A DNA stretch of 7,794 bases from Bacteroides sp. CAG:144 (GTDB lineage: Bacteria; Bacteroidota; Bacteroidia; Bacteroidales; UBA11471), in contig HF999691.1 of NCBI GenBank assembly GCA_000434215.1, positions 51,185-58,978 on the forward strand. Reading direction: 5' to 3'. The notes below the pieces were generated by a model. It worked only from the letters and a program-made list of their open reading frames with translations, made no database searches and was not told the DNA's origin. Shown here piece after piece: positions 1 through 7,137 of this stretch (position 1 is the first letter of the stretch; each line of letters opens with the position of its first letter). A program made the position numbers and the translations under genes.

Positions 1-759
1 GGGCGTAGCCGCGCCGTTTACGGCGACGATGCTGTCTCCAGCTTGCATTCCGGCATCGGCAGCACCATATCCTGCGACGGCACTTTGTACGACAACCGGC
101 ATACGGCAGCTGGCAAAACGTTGGTTGGCTCCGATGAGTTGCAGCATGAGGTCGTCGGGCAAGTTCAGTTTTACCACTTCATTGTTGCGCAGTACTTCTA
201 CTTCACGGGCTTCGGCGAGGGCGCGGATAGTTTCACCCGAGAAGTCGTAAAGCGTTTTGCCGTCGGCTGTTAAGGGCACATCACCGTTTTGGAATCCGGC
301 GTTTTTTGCCACTTCGCTGTAAACGAGTCCGTTTCCGATATTTTTTATGGGAAGTATCGTATCACCCCATACAAAGGCTATCATGGCGTAAATAACGAGG
401 GCAAGCAAGAAATTGTTGATGACTCCCGCAGTCATGATGAGCAGTCGTTGCCAGGCCGGTTTGGAACGGAACTCCCAGGGTTTTTCGGGTTGAGCCATTT
501 GTTCTTTATCCATAGACTCATCTATCATTCCGGCAATTTTTACATATCCACCCAGAGGCAGCCAACCTATACCGTATTCGGTATCGCTGTTTTTGGGTTT
601 GTATTTAAACAAGGAGAACCAGGGATCGAAGAAGAGATAAAATTTTTCAACCCGGACTTTGAACAGACGGGCAAAAAAGAAATGTCCCAATTCGTGTATA
701 AATACGAGAATCGAGAGACTGAGCATAAGTTGGGCGGCTTTTATCAGAAAAGTTTCCAT
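1..759 (-). CDS. rseP: RseP-type site-2 intramembrane zinc metalloprotease (M50), 3' end cut off by window
   Basis: This gene encodes the N-terminal 253 residues of an inner-membrane site-2 protease, the family that cleaves anti-sigma factors and leftover signal peptides within the membrane. The first membrane segment (about residues 8-30) carries the zinc motif HELGH at 22-26. The family signature LPLGGYVKIAGM lies at 67-78, and a second membrane segment spans about 105-130. A degenerate first PDZ domain spans about 139-200. A second PDZ domain begins near 210 (AADAGMQAGD at 233-242) and is cut by the window edge, so the C-terminal LDG-type zinc motif is not visible. The start at 759 puts the HExxH helix close to the N-terminus, as is usual. 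The gene follows dxr by 30 nt and is probably co-transcribed with it. The segment AGVINN (111-116) stands where Escherichia coli has AGPxxN. The family is certain; the substrate in this organism is unknown. Confidence 0.95.
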   Translation of the reverse strand, partial: METFLIKAAQLMLSLSILVFIHELGHFFFARLFKVRVEKFYLFFDPWFSLFKYKPKNSDTEYGIGWLPLGGYVKIAGMIDESMDKEQMAQPEKPWEFRSKPAWQRLLIMTAGVINNFLLALVIYAMIAFVWGDTILPIKNIGNGLVYSEVAKNAGFQNGDVPLTADGKTLYDFSGETIRALAEAREVEVLRNNEVVKLNLPDDLMLQLIGANQRFASCRMPVVVQSAVAGYGAADAGMQAGDSIVAVNGAATP

Positions 760-789
760 AAGTCGGCTTGTGTAATAGTTTTTATAGGG

Positions 790-1953
790 TTATATCCATT
801 CTTGGGTAAGACGTCGCGTCTCGGTATCGGTGGCGACATAATCGTCGTAAGTAGGGGTAGATACAAACGATACGGCATTCATTGCACGGGCGATGAGTTG
901 CGGCATGTCGGTAAAAGCAATGCGGTCGTTCAGGAAGGCATCCACAACAATTTCGTTGGCGGCATTCATGATGCATGGCATATTTCCTCCTCGTCGCATA
1001 GCCTCGTAGGCATATTCCAGTAAAGGGAATCGGCCGGTATCGGGACGCTCGAAAGTCAATGTCATGTAATGATCCAGTTGCGGTTTCGGGTCGGGATTGG
1101 GTAGTCGATAAGGGTAAGCAAATGCGTATTGTATCGGAAGTTTCATGTTGGGCAGCCCCAACTGGGCTTTGATGGCACCGTCTTGGAATTGTACCATCGA
1201 ATGTACGATGGATTGCGGGTGGACGGCTACCTCTATTTGTTCGGGTCCGACATTGAAAAGCCATCGGGCTTCGATGACTTCAAATCCCTTATTCATCATC
1301 GATGCCGAGTCGATTGTGATTTTAGCACCCATTTTCCAGTTGGGGTGTTTCAAGGCCTCGTTTTTGGTAACATGTTTCAGTTTCTCTGCCGAGAGATTCC
1401 GGAAAGGACCACCCGAGGCCGTAAGAATGATTTTCTCGATGGGGTTGTCGTTTTCGCCCGATAGACATTGGAAAATCGCCGAGTGTTCCGAGTCGACAGG
1501 AATAATGGGTACACGCTTTTCGAGAGCCAGACCCGTAATCAGTTCTCCTGCGACGACAAGGGTCTCTTTATTGGCCAATGCTATGGCTTTGCCGGCTTCG
1601 ATCGCTTTTATCGTCGGGTAAAGTCCCGCATATCCTATCATGGCCGTGAGTACCATATCGATAGGTTGCGCCTCAACGATTTGTGCGATAGCTTCACTGC
1701 CGGCGTACACTTTTATCGGCATGTCGCTCAATACCTCTTTCAAACGGGGATAGAGGCTTTTATCGGCAATGACGACAGCTTCGGGAGAAAAACGACGTGC
1801 TTGTTCTACCAGTAAATCGATATTGCGATTTGCCGTGAGGGCATATACTTCAAAGAGGTCTGAGTGCTCCGCTACGACTTGTAGGGCTTGCGTTCCGATC
1901 GAACCGGTCGATCCCAGTATGGCTAATTGTTTTTTTGTTCTCATAAAAAACAT
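790..1953 (-). CDS. dxr: 1-deoxy-D-xylulose 5-phosphate reductoisomerase
   Basis: This cytoplasmic enzyme converts 1-deoxy-D-xylulose 5-phosphate to 2-C-methyl-D-erythritol 4-phosphate with NADPH and a divalent metal. It is the first committed step of the MEP isoprenoid pathway, which supplies undecaprenyl phosphate and quinone side chains. The NADPH loop GSTGSIG is at residues 14-20 and ANKETL at 127-132. The metal and substrate residues D154 and E156 lie in PVDSEHSAIFQ, and further family motifs are LTASGGPFR, HPNWKMG, MMNKGFEVIEARWLF and VHPQSIVHSMVQ. K129, D154 and E156 fall four residues after E. coli K125, D150 and E152. The 387-residue length is normal for a full enzyme. A second ATG at 1944 would give MRTKKQLAILG, closer to the usual family N-terminus, so the start is uncertain by three codons. 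The gene begins 6 nt after the stop of the upstream M23-like gene and is followed by rseP. This is also the target family of fosmidomycin. Confidence 0.97.
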   Translation of the reverse strand: MFFMRTKKQLAILGSTGSIGTQALQVVAEHSDLFEVYALTANRNIDLLVEQARRFSPEAVVIADKSLYPRLKEVLSDMPIKVYAGSEAIAQIVEAQPIDMVLTAMIGYAGLYPTIKAIEAGKAIALANKETLVVAGELITGLALEKRVPIIPVDSEHSAIFQCLSGENDNPIEKIILTASGGPFRNLSAEKLKHVTKNEALKHPNWKMGAKITIDSASMMNKGFEVIEARWLFNVGPEQIEVAVHPQSIVHSMVQFQDGAIKAQLGLPNMKLPIQYAFAYPYRLPNPDPKPQLDHYMTLTFERPDTGRFPLLEYAYEAMRRGGNMPCIMNAANEIVVDAFLNDRIAFTDMPQLIARAMNAVSFVSTPTYDDYVATDTETRRLTQEWI

Positions 1954-1959
1954 GCGCTG

Positions 1960-2823
1960 TCAGAAATGAATATATTCCGATGGATTCAAAGGAATGCCCT
2001 GATGCCAGAGTTGGAATTCTACGTACGGGCGGATTTTTCCTTCGATGAGATTTCCCGATATGGCGATGTTCTCGCCTTCCGAGACTTTTTGTCCGACCGA
2101 TTTTAACAATCGGTCGTTGCATCGGTATATCGATATGTAGTTGTTATTGTGTTGTACTTCGATGACATATCCTTCTTCGGCACTGAAATAGGTGGCGATG
2201 ACAGTCCCGTCGAGTACGGTCGCTACGGGCGATTGGCGCGGTGGTGTGATGCGTATGCCGAAAATTTTCCTCTGAGGGTTGAAAGTCTGTGTTATCCGAC
2301 CTTTGACCGGAGGGTAAAAAATTAGGTTGTCGGCTACGTTTTGGTTGAAAACGTCGAGCGTATATTTCCCCTCTTCGGCATATTTGCGCAGGAATGAATT
2401 TGTCGCATTGGAGGCCGGTAAAAGGGAATCAATGGAATAAGTGTGCAGAAGTTGTTCATTATTGATGTCGACCGAGTCGAGTGGAATATTCCCCGAGATG
2501 ATGTTGGATAAATTGTCGAGATACGCTTTGTTGATGTTTACGATACGGGACAGAGAGTCGACCGATATGGCGTTATCTACGATTTGACGGCGCATTTCGG
2601 GGCTGATATATCCCGGTAGTGTGCGGCGTAGCGGCGTGCGGGTAATGAGGTAAGTCGTCAATCCGCCGATAAGGATTACGGCGATGAGGATCGAAAGAAT
2701 CACTGTCAGCCTCGATATGCGTAACATCACGACCTGCTCCAACGTGTGTTCGTTGAAGATCGTAAGTTTATAGGAGAATCGGAGTTTTTTCCACACCGAT
2801 TTTATTTTATTGTTTGTCTGCAT
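1960..2823 (-). CDS. Membrane-anchored M23/LytM-fold protein lacking zinc ligands
   Basis: This is a 287-residue bitopic inner-membrane protein. It has a basic cytoplasmic N-terminus (1-39), one membrane helix at about 40-60, a periplasmic helical stretch (about 75-165), and a C-terminal domain with the M23 beta-fold pattern at about 168-287. The pattern includes KGRITQTFNP at 174-183, LDGTVIAT at 204-211, VGQKVSEGENIAISGN at 243-258 and LNPSEYI at 279-285. The catalytic residues of M23 peptidases appear to be absent. The HxGxD site reads IFGIR (187-191), the YxH site reads YRC (233-235), and the HxH site reads YVE (267-269). It is therefore likely a non-enzymatic LytM protein, which in other bacteria bind or activate cell-wall hydrolases; that role is inference here. 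The motif KLTIFNEHTLEQV before the helix is typical of Bacteroidota proteins of this class and supports the start at 2823. It is the first gene of the cluster with dxr and rseP. Confidence 0.82.
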   Translation of the reverse strand: MQTNNKIKSVWKKLRFSYKLTIFNEHTLEQVVMLRISRLTVILSILIAVILIGGLTTYLITRTPLRRTLPGYISPEMRRQIVDNAISVDSLSRIVNINKAYLDNLSNIISGNIPLDSVDINNEQLLHTYSIDSLLPASNATNSFLRKYAEEGKYTLDVFNQNVADNLIFYPPVKGRITQTFNPQRKIFGIRITPPRQSPVATVLDGTVIATYFSAEEGYVIEVQHNNNYISIYRCNDRLLKSVGQKVSEGENIAISGNLIEGKIRPYVEFQLWHQGIPLNPSEYIHF

Positions 2824-2883
2824 GCCTTGCGTATTGCGATATTACACTTGTATGCTATATACGGGAAATTTTATCCTAATTTG

Positions 2884-2891
2884 CAAAGTTA
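2884..2891 (-). promoter_or_regulatory. Candidate -7 element for the M23-like/dxr/rseP cluster
   Basis: Read on the minus strand this is TAACTTTG, a full match to the Bacteroides -7 consensus TAnnTTTG. It lies 60 nt upstream of the ATG at 2823, leaving a leader of about 50 nt. No TTTG -33 box is found 17-23 nt further upstream, so the match is only half of the usual promoter. Confidence 0.4.
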
Positions 2892-3049
2892 ATAATTATT
2901 CGCTATACCTTGCGGGTCTCTTTCTATTTTTAGAAAAGTTTTGATTTTTCGTCGATTGTCTTTTTGTTTGATTGCCATTTTTGTAAGGTAGACGAACTTA
3001 ATCTGCCCCGTTTCTGTTATATATATGCTTGTAAATGCAGATGGCTTCC

Positions 3050-3082
3050 TTTGGATTTCCCGGGAGAGGGGCATATCTTTTG
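3050..3082 (+). promoter_or_regulatory. Candidate Bacteroides-type promoter for the OmpA-family gene
   Basis: A TTTG box at 3050-3053 is followed by a 20-nt spacer and TATCTTTTG at 3074-3082. The Bacteroides primary sigma factor consensus is TTTG, 19-21 nt, TAnnTTTG; here the second box has one extra base between TA and TTTG. Transcription would begin near 3088-3092, giving a leader of about 30 nt before the ATG at 3118. It would also place the upstream in-frame ATG at 3025 outside the message. Confidence 0.5.
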
Positions 3083-3117
3083 TTTATCCGGGATCGATAA
3101 TTTTTTTGATAAATTGT

Positions 3118-4308
3118 ATGGAAACAAAAAAACGTTTATGGGGTGCGGCGGCGATTGTTGCCGTTGCCGGATTTTTAGCGGGACAGAACGTGAGTGCCCA
3201 GACGCTGGTCGTCGAAGAGGAGATCGTCGAGGTGCAACCTTTACCCGGTACACAGTATTATAGCAGTAAAGGGGCAAGAAGCAACTGGTTTATATCGGTT
3301 GGAGCTGGAACACAGACCTATGTCAAGTCTCTTCACCGCGGTAAACAGCAGTTTACGTTGGCTCTCGATGTGGCTGCCGGTAAATGGATTTCGCCCTATC
3401 TTGCCTTGCGTCTTGATTTCATGGGAGGAAGCGTCAAAAAAATGTGGCCTCGCGTGGGAGAACCGCAAACGGCTCGTTATGTGGCTCTTTATGGCGACTT
3501 GATGTGGGATCTTACCAATGCTCTCGGCGGTTATAATCCCATGCGTATTGTCTCGTTCCGTCCTTTTGCCGGTGTGGGTGCCATGTACACTTTCAAAAAT
3601 GAAATGGCAGGACGCGATACATATCTTTTCCCCGTATCGGCCGGTATCAATATCAACTTCCGTTTGTGCCACTATGCCGACTTCTTTATTGAGGGACGAG
3701 CCAATATGATGAGTAATAACTTCTCTGAGCAGTTTTGGGCAAGCCGCCGCATCGAAACCGTTGTTTCGGCTGTTGCAGGTATTACGATAAAGTTGGGGAA
3801 AGAACGATTCTCCTCTTACAATCCCTATGCCGAGCAGGCACTTGTCTCTTCTATGAATGAACGTATCAATGACTTGCGTGAGGAGCTCGAAGATTGTGAA
3901 AACCGACCATTGCCTCCTCCCGAGAAAATAATCATGTATAAAACCGTACCTGCACCGGTCGATACCACACCCGAGTGCACCGGAAAACTCATGTCGGTAG
4001 TTCGCTTTTCGCTCAACAGTGCTCAGATTGCTCCGGTGGAGATGGTAAATATCTACAACGTAGCCCAATATATGAAGACACATAAAAACTGTACGCTCGT
4101 TGTTACAGGTTATGCCGACGAGAAGACCGGTACGCCCGAGTACAATAAACAGTTGAGCCAACGTCGTGCGCAAGCCGTCATGGATACACTCATCAAGCAA
4201 TATAATATACCGGCTGGTCGTATCGAAATGATTGCAGGGGGAAGTACCAGCCAGCCCTATCCGCAAGATAACAGTTGGAATCGCATTGTTCTTTTCTCGA
4301 CAAAATAA
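3118..4308 (+). CDS. OmpA-family outer-membrane protein with peptidoglycan-binding domain
   Basis: This is a 396-residue outer-membrane protein. A signal peptide with basic residues at 4-6 and a hydrophobic core at 9-22 should be cut after VSA (27). Residues about 55-228 alternate polar and hydrophobic positions with aromatic strand ends, fitting an eight-stranded beta-barrel. A short charged helix (about 244-262) and a proline-rich linker (PLPPPEK, 264-270) lead to the OmpA C-terminal domain at about 290-396. That domain contains GYADEKTGTPEYN, LSQRRAQAV and a closing SWNRIVLF. D334 and R350 correspond to the Asp/Arg pair that grips diaminopimelate in Acinetobacter OmpA, with one extra residue between them. 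The start at 3118 is preferred over the in-frame ATG at 3025 because it begins directly at the signal peptide and follows a promoter-like sequence. Its likely role is anchoring outer membrane to cell wall; porin activity is possible but not shown. It is a single-gene unit facing away from the M23-like/dxr/rseP cluster. Confidence 0.93.
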   Translation: METKKRLWGAAAIVAVAGFLAGQNVSAQTLVVEEEIVEVQPLPGTQYYSSKGARSNWFISVGAGTQTYVKSLHRGKQQFTLALDVAAGKWISPYLALRLDFMGGSVKKMWPRVGEPQTARYVALYGDLMWDLTNALGGYNPMRIVSFRPFAGVGAMYTFKNEMAGRDTYLFPVSAGININFRLCHYADFFIEGRANMMSNNFSEQFWASRRIETVVSAVAGITIKLGKERFSSYNPYAEQALVSSMNERINDLREELEDCENRPLPPPEKIIMYKTVPAPVDTTPECTGKLMSVVRFSLNSAQIAPVEMVNIYNVAQYMKTHKNCTLVVTGYADEKTGTPEYNKQLSQRRAQAVMDTLIKQYNIPAGRIEMIAGGSTSQPYPQDNSWNRIVLFSTK

Positions 4309-4316
4309 ATGAGTGG

Positions 4317-4363
4317 AGGCCGATGTGCTCTTGCCTCGGTCGTTGTTCCGGCCTTTATCGTTT
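4317..4363 (+). terminator. Possible weak terminator of the OmpA-family gene
   Basis: AGGCCG at 4317-4322 can pair with CGGCCT at 4349-4354, followed by a broken T-rich tail (TTATCGTTT). The 26-nt loop is long and the stem is only six perfect pairs, so this is tentative. The stronger hairpin at 4464-4500 may instead end this transcript. Confidence 0.25.
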
Positions 4364-4457
4364 CGGGATAGGGGCGGAAGTTAATTGAGAATATCGATTG
4401 TCATCTCGAATGACGGATAGTGTCGTTTCGGGACAGACGAGAGAAACCTTTTTGACG

Positions 4458-4500
4458 ATAAAAGCGAAAGGCCGTGCAGATAATCTGCACGGCCTTTCGC
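4458..4500 (-). terminator. Strong hairpin terminator of the leu operon, possibly bidirectional
   Basis: Positions 4464-4500 form a perfect inverted repeat with 18-nt arms (GCGAAAGGCCGTGCAGAT and its complement) around one central base; in practice this is a stem of about 17 pairs with a TAA loop. On the minus strand it begins 21 nt beyond the leuB stop and is followed by TTTTATCG, the layout of an intrinsic terminator. On the plus strand the arm ends in CCTTTCGC without a long T-run, so termination of the convergent OmpA-family transcript is possible but weaker. Confidence 0.85.
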
Positions 4501-4520
4501 CGTGTTGTAACGTAGGTAGA

Positions 4521-5594
4521 TTATTTTTCGTTGATGATATAGTCGGTGATCCATTGTCCCACCTCGGAACATTTGTATGCTTTCCCATCTCCGCAAATAT
4601 CTTCGGTAACAACACCGGCTTCGAGCGATGCGGCGACGGCCCGGCGTATGGCAGCGCCTTCTTCCGTGAGTCCGAATGCGTATTCGAACATCAGGGCGGC
4701 CGAAAGTATCGTGGCAACAGGATTGGCTATGTCTTTTCCGGCGGCCTGAGGGTATGAGCCATGTATCGGTTCGAATACCGAGGTATGTATTCCTATTGAA
4801 GCCGAAGGAAGCATTCCCAAAGAACCGGTGATGACCGAGGCTTCATCGGTGAGAATATCGCCGAACATGTTTTCGGTTACGATGACGTCGAAACGGCTCG
4901 GGAACTGGACGAGCTGCATGGCGGCGTTGTCGACAAACATATACTCGGTCGTAACGTCGGCATTTTCTTTGGCGATTTCCTGCGATACTTCGCGCCATAA
5001 ACGAGATGTACAGAGGACATTGGCTTTGTCTACGACCGTTACTTTTTTACGACGCTGACGGGCGTATTTATAAGCCAGCCGGACGATACGCTCAACTTCC
5101 TCGCGACTGTACACGCAAGTATCGTATGCTACTGTACCGTCTTCGCTCCGGCCTTGCGGACGGCCGAAATAAATTCCTCCCGTGAGCTCGCGTATACACA
5201 TGAGGTCGGTACCTTCCACAATATCCCTACGTAACGGAGACTTGTGAAGCAACGAAGAAAATGTAGTTACGGGACGTATGTTGGCGTAAAGTCCCAATTG
5301 CTTGCGCATACCCAGCAGACCCTGCTCGGGACGGACTTTGGCCGAGGGATTGTTGTCGTATTTGGGGTCGCCGATAGCGCCGAACAATACAGCATCGGAT
5401 TCCATGCACAACTTATGGGTTTCTTCGGGATAGGGATTTCCGCAACGGTCTATCGCGCAGGCACCTACCCAAGCATGTTGGTGAGACAGTTCATGACCGA
5501 AGCGTTTACAAACGGCTTCGGTAACTTGCAGGGCTTGTCCTACGATTTCGGGACCGATACCGTCGCCCGGCAATACGGCGATTTTCAGTTTCAT
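4521..5594 (-). CDS. leuB: 3-isopropylmalate dehydrogenase
   Basis: This NAD-dependent cytoplasmic enzyme oxidatively decarboxylates (2R,3S)-3-isopropylmalate to 2-oxoisocaproate, the third dedicated step of leucine synthesis. LeuB enzymes can also act on 3-methylmalate in the citramalate route, which fits the gene directly upstream. Visible motifs are GDGIGPEI (10-17), the substrate arginines R97, R107 and R135, Y142 in GGIYFG, catalytic K190 in DKANVL, and metal ligands D222, D246 and D250 in the segment [13 protein letters not shown]. The NAD region [18 protein letters not shown] has Gln where many LeuB proteins have Asp after GSxP; I recall this variation from Bacteroides LeuB as well. 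The length of 357 residues is normal. It starts 21 nt after the stop of the citramalate synthase-like gene, preceded by an A/T-rich leader and no Shine-Dalgarno, and it is the last gene before the terminator. Confidence 0.97.
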   Translation of the reverse strand: MKLKIAVLPGDGIGPEIVGQALQVTEAVCKRFGHELSHQHAWVGACAIDRCGNPYPEETHKLCMESDAVLFGAIGDPKYDNNPSAKVRPEQGLLGMRKQLGLYANIRPVTTFSSLLHKSPLRRDIVEGTDLMCIRELTGGIYFGRPQGRSEDGTVAYDTCVYSREEVERIVRLAYKYARQRRKKVTVVDKANVLCTSRLWREVSQEIAKENADVTTEYMFVDNAAMQLVQFPSRFDVIVTENMFGDILTDEASVITGSLGMLPSASIGIHTSVFEPIHGSYPQAAGKDIANPVATILSAALMFEYAFGLTEEGAAIRRAVAASLEAGVVTEDICGDGKAYKCSEVGQWITDYIINEK

Positions 5595-5615
5595 AACAAG
5601 ATATTTTTAGAGATT

Positions 5616-7133
5616 TTACAATTCTTCGATTTGGTTCAGCATTTTTACGGTGGCTTGTATGGCCGCTTCGGTCTGGTCGGCGTCGAGACCTCGGGTTTTG
5701 AATGTGTGGTTGTGATAGTTCCAAGTAATGACGGTTTGCACGAAAGCATCGGTACGACCCCCGGGAGGAATATCGACCGTGTAATTGGTCAACATCGGGA
5801 ATTCGAGGCCCAATTGTTGTTTGTAAATGGTGCGTACCGCTTTTACGAAAGCATCGTACTGACCGTCTCCGGTGGCCGTTTGCTCATATTGTTTGCCGTG
5901 TATCTCTATTTTTACGACGGCAACCGGGTGCAATCCTTGTGCCAAAGCAAGCGAATAGTTGAGCAGACGTATCTTTTGGTCTTTGATGTCGTGTTTCAAT
6001 ACATCGGAGATGATATAAGGAAGATCCTCTTGCGTTACCTGCTCTTTCTTATCGCCCAAAGCAATAATCCGTTCGGTTACTTTTCGCATCGATTCTTCGT
6101 CGAGTTCGATGCCCAAAGTTTCGAGATTTTTACGGATATTGGCTTTTCCCGAAGTTTTTCCCAATGCATATTCGCGAGTGCGACCGAAACGCTCGGGAAG
6201 CAAGTCGTTGTAATAGAGGTTGCTTTTGCTGTCTCCGTCGGCGTGCACGCCGGCGCATTGTGTGAATACATGTTCGCCGATGACCGGCTTGTTGGCAGGA
6301 ATACGCACGCCGGAGTAGGACTCGACGACCCGGCTTACTTGATTGATTTTTTTCTCGTCGATTCCGGTCGTGCATTTGAGCTGGTCGTGTATCACGGCCA
6401 ATACGCTCGAAAGCGGGGCATTTCCGGCACGTTCACCCAATCCGTTGATTGTACAGTGTATACCTTGTATGCCGGCTTTTACGGCCGAGTAGACATTTGC
6501 TATGGCTAAGTCATAGTCGTTGTGCCCGTGAAAGTCGAACCGGCAGTTGGGGTAACGCTTTATCATTGTCGAACAGAATTCAAAACATTGGTAAGGGTTG
6601 AGGATTCCCAACGTGTCGGGCAACATGAAATGCTCTATGTATTCATCTTGCAAAGCGTCCATGAGCGTAAATACATATTCGGGAGAATGTATCATGCCGT
6701 TCGACCAGTCTTCGAGGTAAATGTTTACCCGCATATCGTTTTCCCGTGCTAAGGCGATTTCGGCTTTTATGTCGGCGATATGTTCTTCCGGAGTCTTTTT
6801 CAGTTGTTCTCTGCAATGGCGTAACGACCCTTTACACAAGAGATTGATGGTTTTTCCACCGGCTTCTTTGATCCAGCGAATGGAAATACCTTTGTCGATA
6901 AACCCGAGAATCTCGATTTTATCGATGAAGTTTTGTTTGCTCGCCCAAGAGCATACTTGGTTTACCGATAGAAATTCTCCTTCGGATACACGCGCCGATG
7001 CGATTTCTATCCGGTCGACATGCAATTCTGTGAGCAGCAGGCGGGCAATACTCAATTTTTCCTGAGGTGCGAATGAGACACCCGAAGTTTGCTCGCCGTC
7101 GCGCAAGGTGGTATCCAATATCTCTATACGCAT
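5616..7133 (-). CDS. cimA: (R)-citramalate synthase, Leptospira type (2-isopropylmalate synthase family)
   Basis: The predicted reaction is pyruvate plus acetyl-CoA to (R)-citramalate, the entry to threonine-independent isoleucine synthesis. The HMGL-like TIM barrel covers about residues 1-265 with DTTLRDGEQTSGVSF at 7-21 and metal residues D12, H202 and H204 (HGHND at 202-206). A linker carries GVHADGD (295-301), and the C-terminal LeuA regulatory domain covers about 385-500. The protein follows Leptospira interrogans citramalate synthase closely with a shift of five residues. Its catalytic R16, D17, E146, H302 and Y312 correspond to R11, D12, E141, H297 and Y307, and its pyruvate-pocket L81, L104 and Y144 to L76, L99 and Y139. 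Residues I recall as contacting isoleucine in the regulatory domain (Y430, D431, L451, Y454, I458, V468) also have matches (Y426, D427, L448, Y451, I455, V465), suggesting isoleucine feedback. The Leptospira comparison is from memory. Automated pipelines would probably call it 2-isopropylmalate synthase. It begins 4 nt after the leuD stop. Confidence 0.85.
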   Translation of the reverse strand: MRIEILDTTLRDGEQTSGVSFAPQEKLSIARLLLTELHVDRIEIASARVSEGEFLSVNQVCSWASKQNFIDKIEILGFIDKGISIRWIKEAGGKTINLLCKGSLRHCREQLKKTPEEHIADIKAEIALARENDMRVNIYLEDWSNGMIHSPEYVFTLMDALQDEYIEHFMLPDTLGILNPYQCFEFCSTMIKRYPNCRFDFHGHNDYDLAIANVYSAVKAGIQGIHCTINGLGERAGNAPLSSVLAVIHDQLKCTTGIDEKKINQVSRVVESYSGVRIPANKPVIGEHVFTQCAGVHADGDSKSNLYYNDLLPERFGRTREYALGKTSGKANIRKNLETLGIELDEESMRKVTERIIALGDKKEQVTQEDLPYIISDVLKHDIKDQKIRLLNYSLALAQGLHPVAVVKIEIHGKQYEQTATGDGQYDAFVKAVRTIYKQQLGLEFPMLTNYTVDIPPGGRTDAFVQTVITWNYHNHTFKTRGLDADQTEAAIQATVKMLNQIEEL

Positions 7134-7137
7134 GGAA

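Larger units (their letters stand above)
2824..3117. other. Divergent intergenic region between the M23-like gene and ompA-family gene
   Basis: This 294-nt A/T-rich stretch separates two divergently transcribed units and should hold promoters for both. Apart from the two candidate promoters, it contains a short palindrome AATAATTATT at 2891-2900. I see no convincing small gene, no RNA gene and no repeat array. Confidence 0.7.

Noticed and set aside
289..1023. A 244-codon open frame on the plus strand opposite rseP and dxr
   Set aside because: Antisense shadow of two conserved genes and crossing their junction; its sequence shows no domain.
2891..2900. Palindrome AATAATTATT as an operator
   Set aside because: Ten A/T-only bases in A/T-rich DNA are expected by chance; no second copy was seen nearby.
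2889..3074. A 61-codon minus-strand open frame in the divergent intergenic region
   Set aside because: It is Lys/Ile-rich with no motif, overlaps both candidate promoters, and ends inside the proposed -7 box of the M23-like gene.
3025..3117. Upstream in-frame ATG for the OmpA-family gene at 3025
   Set aside because: It would place 31 extra residues before a well-formed signal peptide, and it lies upstream of the best promoter match.
3241..4266. A 341-codon open frame on the minus strand opposite the OmpA-family gene
   Set aside because: The opposite strand encodes a clear signal peptide, barrel and OmpA domain; the antisense product has no family features.
4425..4453. Hairpin GTTTC/GAAAC followed by TTTTT as terminator of the OmpA-family gene
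   Set aside because: Five weak A/T-rich pairs with a 13-nt loop; too unstable to call.
5244..6509. A 421-codon open frame on the plus strand across the leuB/citramalate synthase junction
   Set aside because: It is antisense to two unmistakable enzymes, spans their junction and shows no recognisable motif; long antisense frames are expected from the codon bias here.
5616..7133. Ordinary 2-isopropylmalate synthase (LeuA) identity
   Set aside because: The operon position would suit LeuA, but the pyruvate-pocket residues and the N-terminal motif fit citramalate synthase better; retained as the main alternative.
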